DNA of 64,000 bases, taken from Monilinia fructicola (taxonomy: Eukaryota > Ascomycota > Leotiomycetes > Helotiales > Sclerotiniaceae). The notes under the pieces were generated by a model. It saw only the letters and a program-made list of their open reading frames with translations, did not search any database and had not been told where the DNA came from. This document shows positions 21,596 to 35,002 of this stretch, piece after piece. Positions within the stretch are counted from its first letter, which is position 1; the number at the start of each line of letters is the position of its first letter. The stretch is from assembly GCA_008692225.1 (NCBI GenBank), contig VICG01000005.1, positions 1,645,001 through 1,709,000 of the forward strand, written 5' to 3'. The translations under genes were made by a program, and so were the position numbers.

Positions 21596-23487
21596 CTAGG
21601 CACCATTGGTCAATTCGACCTCTGGTCCGGCAAGGACGCTGAATTGGCCTCCGCAACCGGCGAAAGTCATCTTCTTCCCCTTGATAGCAGTATTTTCAAC
21701 TGCAGTGGGGGTCCAGATTGTGTCATCCGTACCTAGGCCAGTTCGGTAGTTTTCGGAGTAACCCCACGCCCATACTTTGCCATCTTCGGCGATAGCAATG
21801 CTGTTGTCAATCGCACCTGATACAAATGTAGCAGTGATGCCAGGGACGACAGTTGGGGTCTTGAGGATAGCTGGTTTTGAGGTGGTGGAACTGATGATCA
21901 AATTGTCTTGGTCGATGCTGGCCAAGTCAAGACCAGTCTGACCCTCGTCACAGCGTCCAACTACCAACACCTGTTGGTCTTTGGTGCATGCAATAGTGTG
22001 ATGCAAGCAACCTTTAATTTGTGCAACGTTAAAGCCCTCAAAACTCGTGACAACGGTGGGATTGCTGATGATAGCGTCATCACCACCTGCATTAGTTGCG
22101 ATTCCGGTTTGTCCGTAGTTGTTAAGTCCCCATGAGACAACCTGGTCTTTGTTGTTGATTGCAAACGAATGGTAAGCACCGGCGGCGATCGATTTACAGT
22201 TCTTGAGAACTTGAGTAGGAGTAAGTGCAGCAAATCTGAAGCGGTCACTGACCCTTCGGCCAAGTTGATTTTGCTCGTGTGCTCCCCATGTGAAAAACTG
22301 TTCCTTTTTTATCGAGGGCCAAGATATGGTTGCTTCCGCGAGCCAATGACTTTATGTTCTTCAAGCCAGAAATAATTATGGGCTCCGTCTGAATCTGAAG
22401 CTTCTTCTTGGCATCTCCGTCTTTCTCCTTGGCCGCCTTGGCTGCACCATCAGCCGTGAAAACCAATGATACCATCATTTCCCTGTTGTTATTAGCAGAC
22501 ATACACGGTAAATTGGGAAGTTGACTTACGACAAATGAACCCCATCCGTAGACATAACCATCCTCAGTTAAAACAAAGCTGGCGGAGTCGCTAGCCAGTA
22601 CTTGAACGACCTTTCTTCCCTCAAGAAATTCTGTATTAATGGCAGTTGGGGTACTCTCAACTGGGTTCAAGGTAATATCATCTTCATCCTCTGAATCAGA
22701 GTCAGCATCGATATCTTTAGCTGGTGCCTCGTATGAGCTGGTATCTCTGCCCAAAGGACCACCATCACTGACACCCCATGTCAATATTTTCTGGTCATCG
22801 GTCAATGCAACACAATGCATGCCACCGACAGCAATTTGGGTGACGCCCTTAAGGAACGGATTGTAACGCGGACGCTTTACATCGGATGGTGACTTTCCAT
22901 CAATCTTCTTGGCACCGAGTCCCAACTCATTATTTTCACCACCTCCGAAGACATAGACATCTAGTCGCTCAACAGGAGGAGTGTTAATAGTAGGGCCAAG
23001 TTTGAGCTTCTTAGCAGCAGGCAATGCCTCTGGCTCTTGAGTTCGGCTCCGCTTACGGCTGGCGGCGGGCTTCGGGACTATAAGGAGAGTTATTAGACGC
23101 GCTTCTCAAGTCGTATTGGCTTGTGTTTGAAATAGGCTTACCTAGGCTCTCTTCTGCCTCACTCTCTACATCTGTCTCCTTAGCCTCGATTGGTTCTGCT
23201 GATGCTTTGGGGGCAGGTGCAGCTTTCTTGGAAGCGGCCTTCTTTGGAGCAGCTTTGGGGGCGGGAACTTTAGGAGCAGTAGCTTTAGGAGCAGCGGCTT
23301 TAGTAGCGGAAGCTTTAGTAGCTGCAGCTTTGGAGGTCTTTGCTGGAGCTGCTTTCTTAGCTGGCTTCTTGGTTACTTTTGATGCTTCGGTTGCCGTCGT
23401 GGATTTGGGAGGAGCTCGAGTACGTTTTACACCAACGTTTGCGGGGGGCTTTTCTGCAACTGCAGCTTTAGACTTACGAGGCGCCAT
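21596..23487 (-). CDS. PIM1: RCC1-type Ran guanine-nucleotide exchange factor, with two frameshifts
   Basis: Three exons (23487-23142, 23077-22530, 22482-21596). The first encodes a Lys/Ala/Pro-rich tail (KKAASKKAAPAPKAS) resembling a linker-histone tail, suited to DNA or nucleosome contact. The rest forms the seven-bladed RCC1 propeller: DVYVFGGGENNELGLG, ILTWGVSDGGPLGR, VYGWGSFV, VVSWGLNNYGQTG, VWAWGYSENYRTGLG. Family role: chromatin-bound GEF that loads GTP on Ran for nuclear transport and spindle assembly, essential in yeast. Two extra T's break the coding frame: in the run at 22459-22462 (after GNDGIIG) and at 22293-22297 (in GTVFTWG). Removing one base from each restores the expected propeller frame, and both lie in homopolymers, so assembly error is likely. 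Confidence 0.88.
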
Positions 23488-26400
23488 CTTTGGACCAAGT
23501 GTTGTAGTGTATTGTTTGTTATAGCGTGGTGTTATCGTGCCGAAATGCGCGCGACTTTATTTTGCTTCTAAAGACGCGTCGCAACACAAAAAGCGATCGA
23601 GAAGTTTCAAGAAGTCAAAGGGTATTGAAAGACACGTTTGAATGTTATTTATCGTAATGAGTTTAAATAACGGAGAACAATTGTAATTAATCAAGTAACT
23701 AAGATGGAACGCGATTGAATATTGTTGTCGGACTTTTGTGTATGTGTGATGAAGTTGTGGTGGAGAAGATTTATTTATTACGAAGATCGGTCATTTTTGA
23801 TGGAGCTCAAAGATTATGGCGCTAGGCAGAATTGATCATCCTAACCGAAGTTGTAACGGTAAATCATGATCCATCCACTCACCGCCCGGGAATCTTCCGA
23901 CCTTGTTAAGACGTCATGCTTAGTCAGCTCTCATTTCGACTTCCCCTTCCACAGAGAATAAATAAAAACAGCTGGAGGCCAGAATTGATCATTCGACTAC
24001 TCGTCGTATATGACGATGTTTAATATAATAGATTACATGAATTATATAAGAAAACATCAAATACATTATGTAGTTACCAAAGTATGAATGTGTCAAGAGA
24101 ATATTGGCCTTTATTTGTCTTTGGATTATATTACTTGTCTATTTATATATATTATTATAAGAATATAGCTTTCTCATCATTATATGATTTAAGGGTCCAG
24201 TTTCCATTGTGGTATTAGCGATTTGTGTATGTACTTTCTGTTCAAAACAATGAATTTATGGTATCCACGGATTGACTATTCTTTCCCCGGTGGGAAGCAT
24301 ACCGTACTTGCTATACTATGAATAACAATCTAATCAACTCCAGCATTCATTCTCCAAGTCAAGGTTATTGAAGTTTCTGGACCCGTTTCAAAGCATGACA
24401 GCTATATCTTGTCTGTATCCTCGAATGAGACATATACAGAGGAGACACTTCCGGAGATGCAAACACTCACTCAAGCTCAATGCTCAGAACCGGTCTTGTG
24501 CCTATCTTCCAAGTCCAACAAGGTTGAACAAAGGATGGCGGATCTCCTGCAGCAGCAAGGTGTTGTCTATGGAGCATATTGACCTACATGAAGTTCATAC
24601 ATCTCATCACATTCAAAATGATGAATTCTGAGTTGAATTAGAAGGTCTGAGGCTCATTCATGTCATGTTGCTTTATCATTCACTCTATTTGGAATGTTCA
24701 AATTTGTGAAGACGCTTGGCAGATCCATCTTCTGCACTGCGTTTCCTGCAAACCCAAGGTATCTCGGTCTAAAATGCAACCTGGAAAGAAGACTGGTCTG
24801 TGACGCAATGATATTTCCCTTACTGACCTTCGCCCAACCTCTATTACGATATAAACACTTGCGTAGCAAGGACCAACCGTCCTTCGATCATCCATCTAAT
24901 CAAACCATAATCGTTACGCCTCTTCATTCCAATTACCGTGGCAATTGGTATGAAAAAGCCGCAGGGAATGGTCAGAAGAACCGCCTGTTCACTACCACCA
25001 TTCTGTATATCAAAAAACGTTCCAGCTACGATCATTGTCCCATCCCCTGTTCACCTATCCTCGCCATCCACTTTATCCAAGCTCCCTGGTGGACAATAAG
25101 ATGTTCTCCAATGACCTATATTACTGCGAATTATCATATCCAAAAACTTAAATGGTAGTACAAGAATAAGATAATGCCAGCCCACTCAGACTACGCAAAG
25201 AGAAACAACTCACGGGACCAGAGGACCAAAAACACAAACATCAAAAACTTGCAGAAACCCTAGAGTTACGCTCTTTCGGCCAAAATGATGACAATGGCAG
25301 TCTTACCACACCTAGGCAACACTGAAAGGATCTCCGACTTTCTCCAATCCAATCAAAAGAGGACATCCACAAAGCAGATTGAGCTATGCGCATTTGTGGC
25401 CGAACTCATGTATATCTCTTCCAGGGGAAGCGAGAAGATGTAGTCATCTTCACCCCGTCACTCTGCAATCTCAACACCAGGGCTGTGTCTCGACGACAAA
25501 CAAAAAGAATGACTTGTGAGGCCACCGACTGTACATAGAAAGTCGCTCAGTGATCATAACACGCGACGACACACTCCCAGCAAGGTCGTAACGAAAGACG
25601 CCTGCAATTGATGCTCCCAAATTTCAGGGGAAACCACCCCAAAATCCATCGGCATTCCATGAACAGATACCTGCCATGAACACCGCAAGATTCTCCAACC
25701 AAGCAAGCTATCATTCGGCATCCAGAGATAGACACCCTCTCCGGACCCCGGGTGTTGGGCCTCTTGGAGTATTTATATCCTCTACCCTACAAGATGTCGT
25801 GAGGCGTCGATTCTGTCAGTCCAGCAGGTAGATATATGTTTTACACCAGCTACTACTACTGATTTCCCATCTGACCATCCTCTATACTCATCGGAATACA
25901 ATCGAAGCGAAATCAAATTTATCCGAATCGGCAAACACCAAGCGAATGCTGCACTGTTAAGCAAACTTTACAAGATTTTGTCCAAGTTAGTCCACTCTAG
26001 CATTTCCACACGCACCCACAGCGTAAAATTCACCTGTATCCAACATATATGTATGTATGTAAGTCTTATGTATATACATACATACATAAAATCCACCCCA
26101 CAACAAAGAGCCCGCGCCACCCCAAGTACACACACACGACCCTTCGCCCACCCGCAACGACAGCACAGCACACCACACCGGCCCAACAAGTGCGTCATCC
26201 GTCCAAGCCCATAAGCTCTCAAGCGCATATATCTCGGCCAGGCCAGCAAGAAGCGCACCACCATGCGACCCGAAGAACACCGACCGCTCAACATGGCAAT
26301 ATCTCCCTCTCCCTCACCCTCCCCTCCCCTCCTTCCATTCCATCCCATTCCATTCCATCCCCCAACGGCCCCTGATCAACTCGCAGAATACACAACACAA

Positions 26401-27720
26401 CCCGAAATCGAAACCCCTTTCAGATCCCCCCCAACAATGAACAATACGCCATATCTACCCAAAAACCCACCTCCCACCTCTCGCTCCGCCGCCCATCCAT
26501 CCATCCATCCATCCATCCATGCCCCAAGTGAATCAGACCAGCTCTACTACCACCTGGATATCACCAACTCCACTACACTAACTCACAATCCTCATCTACT
26601 CTAGTGATTATGATTATGATTATGATTATGATGTCTCCCGTCTCCCGTCTCCCATCTCCCTTCTCCACAGATAGCTGGATATCATCAAGATATCCATGAA
26701 TGGCGGTGATACCTACCTTTCTTATCCAGCGAATGATCATTATGCTCACTAGTCGAGCAATCAAATTCACGACTCCCCAACCGTAATTCTGTGTGCATCT
26801 ATAGGAGCACTGGGTAATTTAGTGCGAGGTTCATCGACACATCAACGTTTTGTGCACATAGACTTCGGTTACCAGGGCACATAGATTACATCACGTCACA
26901 GATCACACATACCACATCACATGCAAATAGAAATATTTCCAAACTTTTTAAACTCAACGTACAACAACAATATCTTGCTTGCTAGGGTATCATAACACAC
27001 CCACAAATAATCCATATAGTGAATGATCCTAATGCCCAAACCATTCATCCATCCCAGATTCCCCAAGTTGGAATCCCACTCTGTCTGTTTGTTGCAGAAT
27101 CCTCGACCACCAAAACCCCTTTCCGGTTCACTGGACCACCCCACCCTTCCTTCCCATACATCCCAGCTTTAAAAAAGAGTGAAAATCATCCATCGTCTCT
27201 CATCCCCTCATCACAACCCACCTTCCAAATCTCAAACCATCATTCACAATCCCATGTACCCATTTGCCTGTCTGTAAACCATACCAAATAAACGCGCGCG
27301 AAAAGCAACCAAAGTCGAGGATATTGTAGCAACCAAAACGAAAAGTAAAAAATCAATCCCACGCCCCTAAAAGCAAATAGGTATTTCCTCTTAATATTCC
27401 CATGAATAGTCAAGCACGCAAGAAGGATCTTCTAAATGTTTTTGTCTTCTGTTCGTCTCTGAGAGCGCCCGCATACTTTTTCTTTTCGATCTCGAAAAAA
27501 GCTGGAGCACGATACACGCAAACAAAACAAACAACAAAACGGCCCGGAAATGAGAGAAAAATCAAATTGGAACAAAGAGAGATGAAAAACAACCAAAGCA
27601 GCATAAAAAAATTGGTATTTGGGGTATTGCGCGCCAGGGTATATATCCAGCCATTGTGTATGTCGTAATCGACGTACTTAAAGACAATCTAGGAAATAAG
27701 GGAATAGTTTTGTGGATATC
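23488..27720. other. 4.2-kb intergenic region without a supported gene
   Basis: Lies between the start of RCC1 and the end of the KH gene, both minus. The longest frame (24694-25158, 154 codons) has no protein character. Low-complexity DNA increases from 26000: short runs of TACA, ATCC tetramers at 26497-26522, four GATTAT hexamers at 26604-26631 and a TCTCCCG repeat at 26634-26660. Part may be untranslated leader of RCC1 or 3' UTR of the KH gene. Confidence 0.45.
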
Positions 27721-30700
27721 TTAAGATCGCGGTGGTCCAATTGGACCGGGGTATCCTGAGTTTGTAGAATTAGAAGTTGAAGGGCGACCGCTGTCGGTCG
27801 AAGCTCTCATGCTATGTCTTGGTGTTGCATCACCGGGATGCCCATTTGTGTGCTTATTATCGTGGCTACTACCACTGCCACTTCCAAATTGGCGAGTTGG
27901 CCAGGGTGTGGTGTCATCGTCCGGCAAGTTGACACCACTATCATTCCATGGGTTACGGTCCGCGTTGAAGCTTCGCGTAGATTCGATGGAGACCAAGGAT
28001 GTCCTTGATGCATTGCGAGACCCGTTCCTGAAGAAGGAACTGGCGGGAGATTGGGAGCTATTCTTGCGACCATTCAAGAATGAAGAAATTGATGACATGC
28101 TGCCAGGCTTGCGAAGCTTGTCAAAAATATTGCTCCTCTCCCTTGCGACATCATCGCCGAAAGAAGGTTTGGTGGGTGAATCAGTCGTCATTGGCGCAGG
28201 GGCATGCTGCAAGAGTTTGGAATCGAAGTATGGTAAAGATTCCTCAAATGAGTCAGACTTGGGTCGAGGAATGGTTCCCTTGACAGTGGTAACTTCAATA
28301 CCAGCCGAGGCAACATTAGAGAACAAGAAATCAATTGCATCCCGAACGCCACCCGCATTGTTTCTGGTGAAAGTCCAAAGGAGGATGATGGTTGGACCAT
28401 CATCTTCAGTACGTTCAGAAGACTCCTCATTCACTTGGACCTCGACCACATATTGGGCCTTGAGCTTTGGCGCCAGTTCCGTCTTGAAAGTCTTGGAGCT
28501 CAAGAAATTTCATGAGTTCCGGGGTACGAGCCAAAACCAACTCGTGACTGTCAGGAACCATCCCGAGGAACTCATCAACACAATGAGGAACTTGCCATTC
28601 AGGACCCGAAATTGTGACATCATCACTAGCCTGCTCTGTACTTGGAAATGTTACCTTGCAGTTCCATTTCTTTTCCAATTCTTCGATCTGGGCGAGACGA
28701 GTAAGGAGCTGGCGATGGTACAATCGGTCAACGTTAACCGTTTGGGAAGTGAATTCCGAATCGACGCGATCCACCATATCAAGGATTTCAGACTTCACAA
28801 GCTCCAAATTATGAGCGTTACGAGCTGGTGTTCGGCAGATAACATTGTCAGCCTTGATATCGTCATCCTCACGGTTGGGCCCACCACGATCCATGACATT
28901 GGAGAATTTGACGAAGACTGAGTGCTTCTTCATGATTCTTTGGATGTGCTGACCACCAATCCCGATGATGCGCTTGTGGTACTGATCAGGAACATGGAAG
29001 GATATCTGAGCTGGCATTTCTTGTTCAACCAGGCTAAGGCCAGTCACCATCTGATCGTAATTGTTTCCGCAAACGTCAATGTTGAAGTTGTACTCGTTGA
29101 ATCCATCAAAGATGATCTGAACATTGCCTGAAGAGAACTGTTAGGGGTGTCACTTGAGACGGGGCTTGACAATCTTACTTTGACCCATGATCTTGTTGAT
29201 CTTTCCATTCTTCTTCCCACTGACAAATTCCCTTGTGCTCATTTGCCAATTCCAGTTTGACTCGAATCTGGTAGGCGCAGCCCCGCTTGTTCAATGCAAT
29301 GTTGCTAATGATGGTCAACGCGTCCTTGACTGCTTCATCGGAGCCAGTAATTGTCCATTGCAGCTTATCATATGTCACATCTGCTGATGAATATGAACAG
29401 ATGTCAACCAGCATCGCCCTTATTGCGTGTGGAGCTGGGTTGCAAAGGTGCTTGATTTGGTGGCTGTTGGATCCACCATGACGCGCTGTAAAACTGTACA
29501 GACTATGATGTTTGTTAGCCACATCCCGCGACAGAAGAATCTGTATGACTTACCATGAGCATCAGCTCACGACATGTTCGTTCTACATGCAGCCCTTCCA
29601 GCCCTTGAATTCTGATCATGCTGCGTTGAGAAGCAAGCGCCGGGAACTGAATAAATGTTCCATTGGTCTCCATAATTTTGCGAACCTTGTCCGTTCGAGT
29701 GAGGAGAATGCTGTCAATCTTAGCGGCAGAGACATGGGCGTCCTTCATGAAGAGCCTCGTCATTCTAACAATCTCATGAATTCTGGCTTTTGCCGCGGCT
29801 ATGTTTTCTGGTCTATCACCCGTGATAAAAATCTCCTCTGGGTTCCTTCGCTGGGCACCTTTGGGGCAGTATTTGTATACTTGCGAGAAGGGGGTGGAAA
29901 ATAGATAGCCGTGTTCGTAGCAGACTCAATCATCTTGATGTTCTTGCGGGATCGTCCACAGATGACCGTGTGCAGTGAGAGCTCGAGGATTGCGCCGTCA
30001 ACTATGCGTCCGAGCTAAATCAAAAGGTCAGTTTGTGGGTTTGCGACAAAGGACATGCAGAAACACTTACCAGCTTGTCAATGTAGATCAAAATTCTGGT
30101 CTTTCCATGCTCAGCACTCTCCATATCTCCATACACTGCTACTCTCCAACGCTGATCCCTGCCTGCTTCGCCATTACTGCTGAGGCCATCAGTCAACGAG
30201 GAGGCAAATTTGGGACCCAGGAGAAAGATATCCACTCCACAGAACGCGGCAACATTATCCAAATGTTCAATGACAGATGTCTTCAAGCCCGTCTTGGTAG
30301 AGTCGAGGATCAAATCTCCGTCCACGTCGATGACTGAACAACGCTACATAGATGTCAGTACTCTGAAATTACCAGGGACCAAAAACCTTCATCATACCAA
30401 TGCGATAGGGGTATCATTCAAGATTGTTTCTCTACTCTTGTGTACCAACTCCGGGCTTCCCGATAGAGTAACGGTCGTAACTTGGGCGGGAGAGGCCCCA
30501 GGACGCTTGGGAGTGGTGACAGCAACATCGGCGGCGATAGGCAAGGGGCCATTGGTGATATCGGCGCAAAGTTTGGAGAGGATCTCGATATTTGAGTTAT
30601 GTACCGGCAATTTCCACACTGGAATGTCATCAGGCGCGTCTTCGGGATGTGTCCACCGGAGAACAGCATTGGCCGTGGCGTAGAGAATGTCCTCGGTATT

Positions 30701-30907
30701 GGGACCGGCGAGGTCAGAAGCGAAGGGAATGTTGAAGGAATAGTGGATGGTAGAGTCCGCGGGGGTCGGTGCCAGTATTGGTGTAGGTGTCGGTTTTGTG
30801 TGAGGCGGCATTGAGGACATGCCATTAATTTGATTTTGTCGCGACATACCGAATCCTGGGCCTGACCAGTGCCTCATATCGCGACCGAGGTTTGATAATT
30901 TATTCAT
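27721..30907 (-). CDS. multi-KH-domain RNA-binding protein, with about four frameshifts
   Basis: Five exons (30907-30398, 30343-30071, 30014-29554, 29493-29179, 29127-27721) would encode about 990 aa. KH character is clearest at YHKRIIGIGGQHIQRIMKKH, with its GxxG loop; other candidate KH units surround HTVICGRSRKNIKMIES, IDKIL-type helices near 29700, and GKKNGKINKIMGQSNVQ at the exon 4/5 junction. The C-terminus is Ser/Arg/Asn-rich and disordered. The closest families I can name are vigilin/Scp160 and Bicaudal-C-like fungal KH proteins, which bind mRNA or polysomes. Frame breaks: a missing base in the G run at 29890-29894 (plus strand), one near 29421-29432, an extra base at 29230-29232, and an extra base at 28505-28510. 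Between breaks the protein is well conserved, and intron phases agree once they are allowed for. Confidence 0.8.
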
Positions 30908-31233
30908 CCTTATTTTGTGTGTCTTTTCGATGATGGGGTTGTTGACAAACTCGACCACACAAAATTGGAGGTTGAGTTGTGGAGGGTCGAAGAAGGTCAA
31001 AGGGAAGTAGACCAAATAAGATAATTTGGGGTACCAGAGATAATGTAAGAGAATAGACTGGGCTCCTGCTGCTTTTGATAAGTAAGCTTGGGTGTTCCGT
31101 TGCGCCAGACCGGTTTAGTAATGATAAGCGAGAGATTTTGAGTTGAAGACTGAATCGAGAAGAGAGGGAAAGGATAAAGCGGCGATGGATGGAATAAAGT
31201 AAAATGAATGGTCGAGAAAGTTCGACGCATTAG

Positions 31234-31234
31234 T

Positions 31235-31268
<34 letters not shown>

Positions 31269-31440
31269 GGTGAGTGCTGTGTGTATGTATATGTATGAGA
31301 GGGAGGGGAGGAGGGGGAAGGTATGTGAGGGTGTATGTGTGTGTACACAGTGTGGGTGTATGTATGTATGTATGTATGTATGTATGTATATGTGTGTATG
31401 TGTGTATGTGTGTATGTGTGTATGTGTGTATATATATGTA
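31234..31440. repeat. (GT)n and (TATG)n microsatellites
   Basis: A GT run at 31234-31260, then GTGG-rich sequence, then TATG/TGTG tetramers at 31358-31440. Related TATG/TATA repeats recur at 31705-31850. Confidence 0.85.
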
Positions 31441-32420
31441 GTCACATATAGAGTGAGTGGTGGGGAGGAGTGGAATGGGAATGGGAATAGAAGTAGAAGG
31501 GAGATTGTGAATACAAACAAGCTTGGAAGGTTGAAGTCAAGGGAAATTGAAGCGAATTAAAGTTACAATTCCAATAACCTTATTATTGAGTGAATGAGTG
31601 AGCGAGAGGGAGAGAGAGATGATGTACAATTATTATTATTAATTATATATCATATCACACTTTCTCATCAATTCATCAATTCATCGATTCGTCGATTTGT
31701 TGGGTATAGGTATGGATGTACCTAGGTATATGTGTATATGTATGTATGTGTGTATATGTGTAGGTATATGTGTAAGGTGTAGAGCGAGGTATATATGTAG
31801 GTATATGTGTGTTACATATATGTATATGTATATGTATATGTATATCTTGCAGGCAGGTAGTATGTGAAGGGGAAATGAAATGGTTACATACCACCACCGT
31901 ATCTTATCTTATTGTACTTGTACTGTATGGTATGGTATGGTATCCAGTCAAATACCAAAATGGTAATATAATAAATGTTGTAAAAGAAGAATTATGTTTT
32001 ATGTGTGGAATAGGATGATGGGTGGATGTATGTATGGTATAATAGGAGCAAGAATAATAATAGTAATAATAATAATAACAACAATAATAATAACAGCAAC
32101 AACAAGTAGATAATGATTGGCAAGGGAAAACAAACACAAAAGTATATTTGGGTATATTGGGTATCTTGGGTATTTCGATGTTTCGATGATTCGATAATTC
32201 GATAATTCGATATTCAATATTCGGTATTCGATATTCGGTATTGGGTATCTGGGTTGGTACGATGGGTACTTCAAGCCATGTAACTTGTAAGTGTGTGTGG
32301 GGATCGGCTTCAACTTTCGACAGATAGAAAAGTAGTCGTAGTAGGTAGGGAGGAAGGTAGGGAGGAAGGTAGTCAAGTCCTTTCCTGAGTCTTGTCAAGG
32401 AGGAGGTTTCTATGGTATAA

Positions 32421-32502
32421 AGTAGGTAGGTAGGGACTCGGGAGATAGGTAGATAGGTAGATAGATAGGTAGATAGGTAGGTAGGTAGGTAGGTAGGTAG
32501 GT
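32421..32502. repeat. (GTAG/ATAG)n microsatellite
   Basis: Tetramers GTAG and ATAG in tandem, with a final stretch of eight GTAG copies. Confidence 0.85.
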
Positions 32503-32677
32503 ATCTACTCCATACAGCTCCTGCTTTGCAATTTGATACTATTCCAAGATTGTACACTCCAACAGTGGTAAGTCTATCGTTCGTTGTCCTTCAATCCGAG
32601 GTTCAATTGGTGATGTCGCAGTACAGTGGGATCGTGTACGGAGTAGAGTAGGGTAAGCAAGGGCGTGGAGCGAAATT

Positions 32678-32815
32678 GATCTTTCTTTCTTTCTGTCTTT
32701 CTGTCTTTTTGTCTTTCTCTCTATCTTTCCCTCTTTCTCTCTGTATATCTCTCTGTCTCTCTTTCTCTTTCCCTTTTCCTTTCTCTTTCTCTTTCTCTTT
32801 CTCCCTCTCTCTCGC
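32678..32815. repeat. pyrimidine-rich (CTTT/CTCT)n tract
   Basis: Almost pure C/T on the plus strand for about 140 bp, made of TTTC, TCTG and CTCT units. Confidence 0.8.
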
Positions 32816-33787
32816 TTCCCGATTCTCTCGTTTGTGTTCAACGGTTCTTGTTTTTGTATGCAGGAAGGGAGCTATCTGTACGGGTATCTGTAGGGATTAA
32901 TGCAGCTTTTGCATACACAAAGGATACAAAGAAAGAAGATACATATGAGCAACCCATTCACGATTTATAATCCTCAGGACCCGACGTGATTCGTTTGTGC
33001 CAATGAGATGGGATGTGCAAACCCTGGTACCGTTCAGGACAGTAGTACTAGTACGGAGTATGGGTTCCAACTACGGTACCATACCTGATTCCACTCAGGA
33101 GTCTGGTGCGTCGAAGAAAGAAAAAAGGCAAATGCTTGAGCGTGAGTAGTGAGAAAGCTTGATGTCTGCGTGATGTGATTGGAGGAAGAGAGCCAGGACC
33201 TGGTATAGCTGAATGGACAGCAAGGCATTTAGAGTGCTAAGATAGAGGGGAAAAGAGATAATTCATTCGCTCATAATTTTCGTGTGCTAACTATAATGCT
33301 TAGAGCAGAGTCAATGACGAACAGTAAGTCAGGATCTATCGAGTAGTTCGGCGATCGACAACGTGTAGACCATTCGAGAGTACTTGGGTACTTACTGACT
33401 CTGCTCAAGTATCCATGATGGCATGGATGGATGAATATCATACGACCTTTCTTCCTGACCTAAGCTTACCTGCCATCTATCTAGAACTTCCAAGGTTGTT
33501 AATCATACAAGGAGATAAAGTATCGATCGATTCATTCAACCACCTGGTCCAGGGCTCCTCTTGATCACCTTCTCGAAGATCAAATATTGATATCTACATT
33601 CTTCGCCTCAGCTCTTCAATCTCTATGCATGTGTGTCCAGTGTCACCTCATACAACATCAACTCATAAATCAACAGTAAGAATAATCCATGATTTCCATC
33701 ATCATCATCATTACTATTATCATCATCATCACCATCATCATCATTCCTTCATTCATACGGAGTACAAGTATCCAAGGATACTTTTAA

Positions 33788-33840
33788 GACTGACTGGGTG
33801 ACTGACTGACTGACTGACTGACTGGGTGACTGACTGACTG
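33788..33840. repeat. (GACT)n microsatellite
   Basis: GACT tetramers interrupted twice by GGGT. Confidence 0.85.
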
Positions 33841-34389
33841 GGTACATACTACCTACACATTACATATGGGCACCTAAGCCTCCCTCGCTTATTGCCGCTT
33901 TAACACATCACATCACATCACTCCACCCTCCACTCCACTCCACTCCACTCCACCACTCAACCACATTTACTACAGACAGTACTGTACTGTGATCTAGTCC
34001 CTCCTGTACGACAGAGCACACAATGCTGGTGACCCGATCAGCCCAGTAGCACCGCAACATTAGAATCGCAGCACTAATAAGGATAATAACATTTTCAAGT
34101 TCCAAGCTTCAATCAATCTTTGTGAGGTACAGTAATGAGCGATATCGTATGCCACCAAAAACAGTATACAATGGCTATGGAGTGATAACGTAGATATTAC
34201 TAAGAACCTTTCTAGATATTTATAATAGAATTTGTAGAAGAATATATATATCCATGGATGTATTTTTGGATATATAATATATACACCTAAGTAGATAATC
34301 TATTCTATTATGAAATCATAGGTAGGTAAGCTAAATCTAAGATGCTATATATTTAAGATTATATAAAATAAATACAAAATGAATAGAAA

Positions 34390-34640
34390 ATAAATATAAA
34401 TAAATATAAAAATAAATATAAAAGAAATATAAAAGAAATATAAAAGAAATATAAAACAAATATAAAAGAAATACAAAAGAAAATATAAAAGAAATATAAA
34501 AGAAATATAAAAGAAATATAAAAGAAATATAAAAGAAATATAAAAGAAATATAAAAGAAATAATAAAAGAAATATATAAAGAAATATAAAAGAAATATAA
34601 GAAATAATAAAAAAAATACAAAAGAATATAAAAAATAAAA
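34390..34640. repeat. 11-bp A-rich minisatellite
   Basis: Tandem units of consensus AAATATAAAAG, roughly 15-20 copies with point changes at the edges. The minus strand reads as hydrophobic pseudo-proteins in all three frames, which is an artefact of the repeat. Confidence 0.85.
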
Positions 34641-34884
34641 AAAATATAAAATATAGAATAAATATAAACAAATATCGATAGATATAAAAAAAATATCGAT
34701 AAATATCAATCAATCAATAAATAATTACTAGGTACTAATAAAGGAACAATTACAATATCTACAATATATGAATCAAAGACCAAAATTTGCATGTAATGAG
34801 AACTTCTAATTTCAACACATGATGAATCAATTCATCTATACTGTAGTCCCTATCTCCAGGGCTATCTATTCCAACCGTTGTATA

Positions 34885-35002
34885 TATATATATATATATT
34901 ATATATATATATATCCATCCATCCATCCATCCATCCACCAAACACACATATTACTCGCTCAAAACCTACCTACCTAGGTACCTACCTACCTACCTACCTA
35001 CC
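34885..35002. repeat. (TA)n, (ATCC)n and (CCTA)n cluster
   Basis: TA dinucleotides at 34880-34912, ATCC tetramers to 34937, then CCTA tetramers at 34967-35002 containing a TACCTAGGTA palindrome. Confidence 0.8.

Noticed and set aside
24694..25158. 154-codon frame in the 4.2-kb intergenic region
   Set aside because: No conserved motif, odd composition, and similar-length frames on the opposite strand.
34337..34713. Hydrophobic, membrane-like frames on the minus strand
   Set aside because: Three overlapping frames of the same 11-bp minisatellite all look hydrophobic, which is what the repeat dictates.
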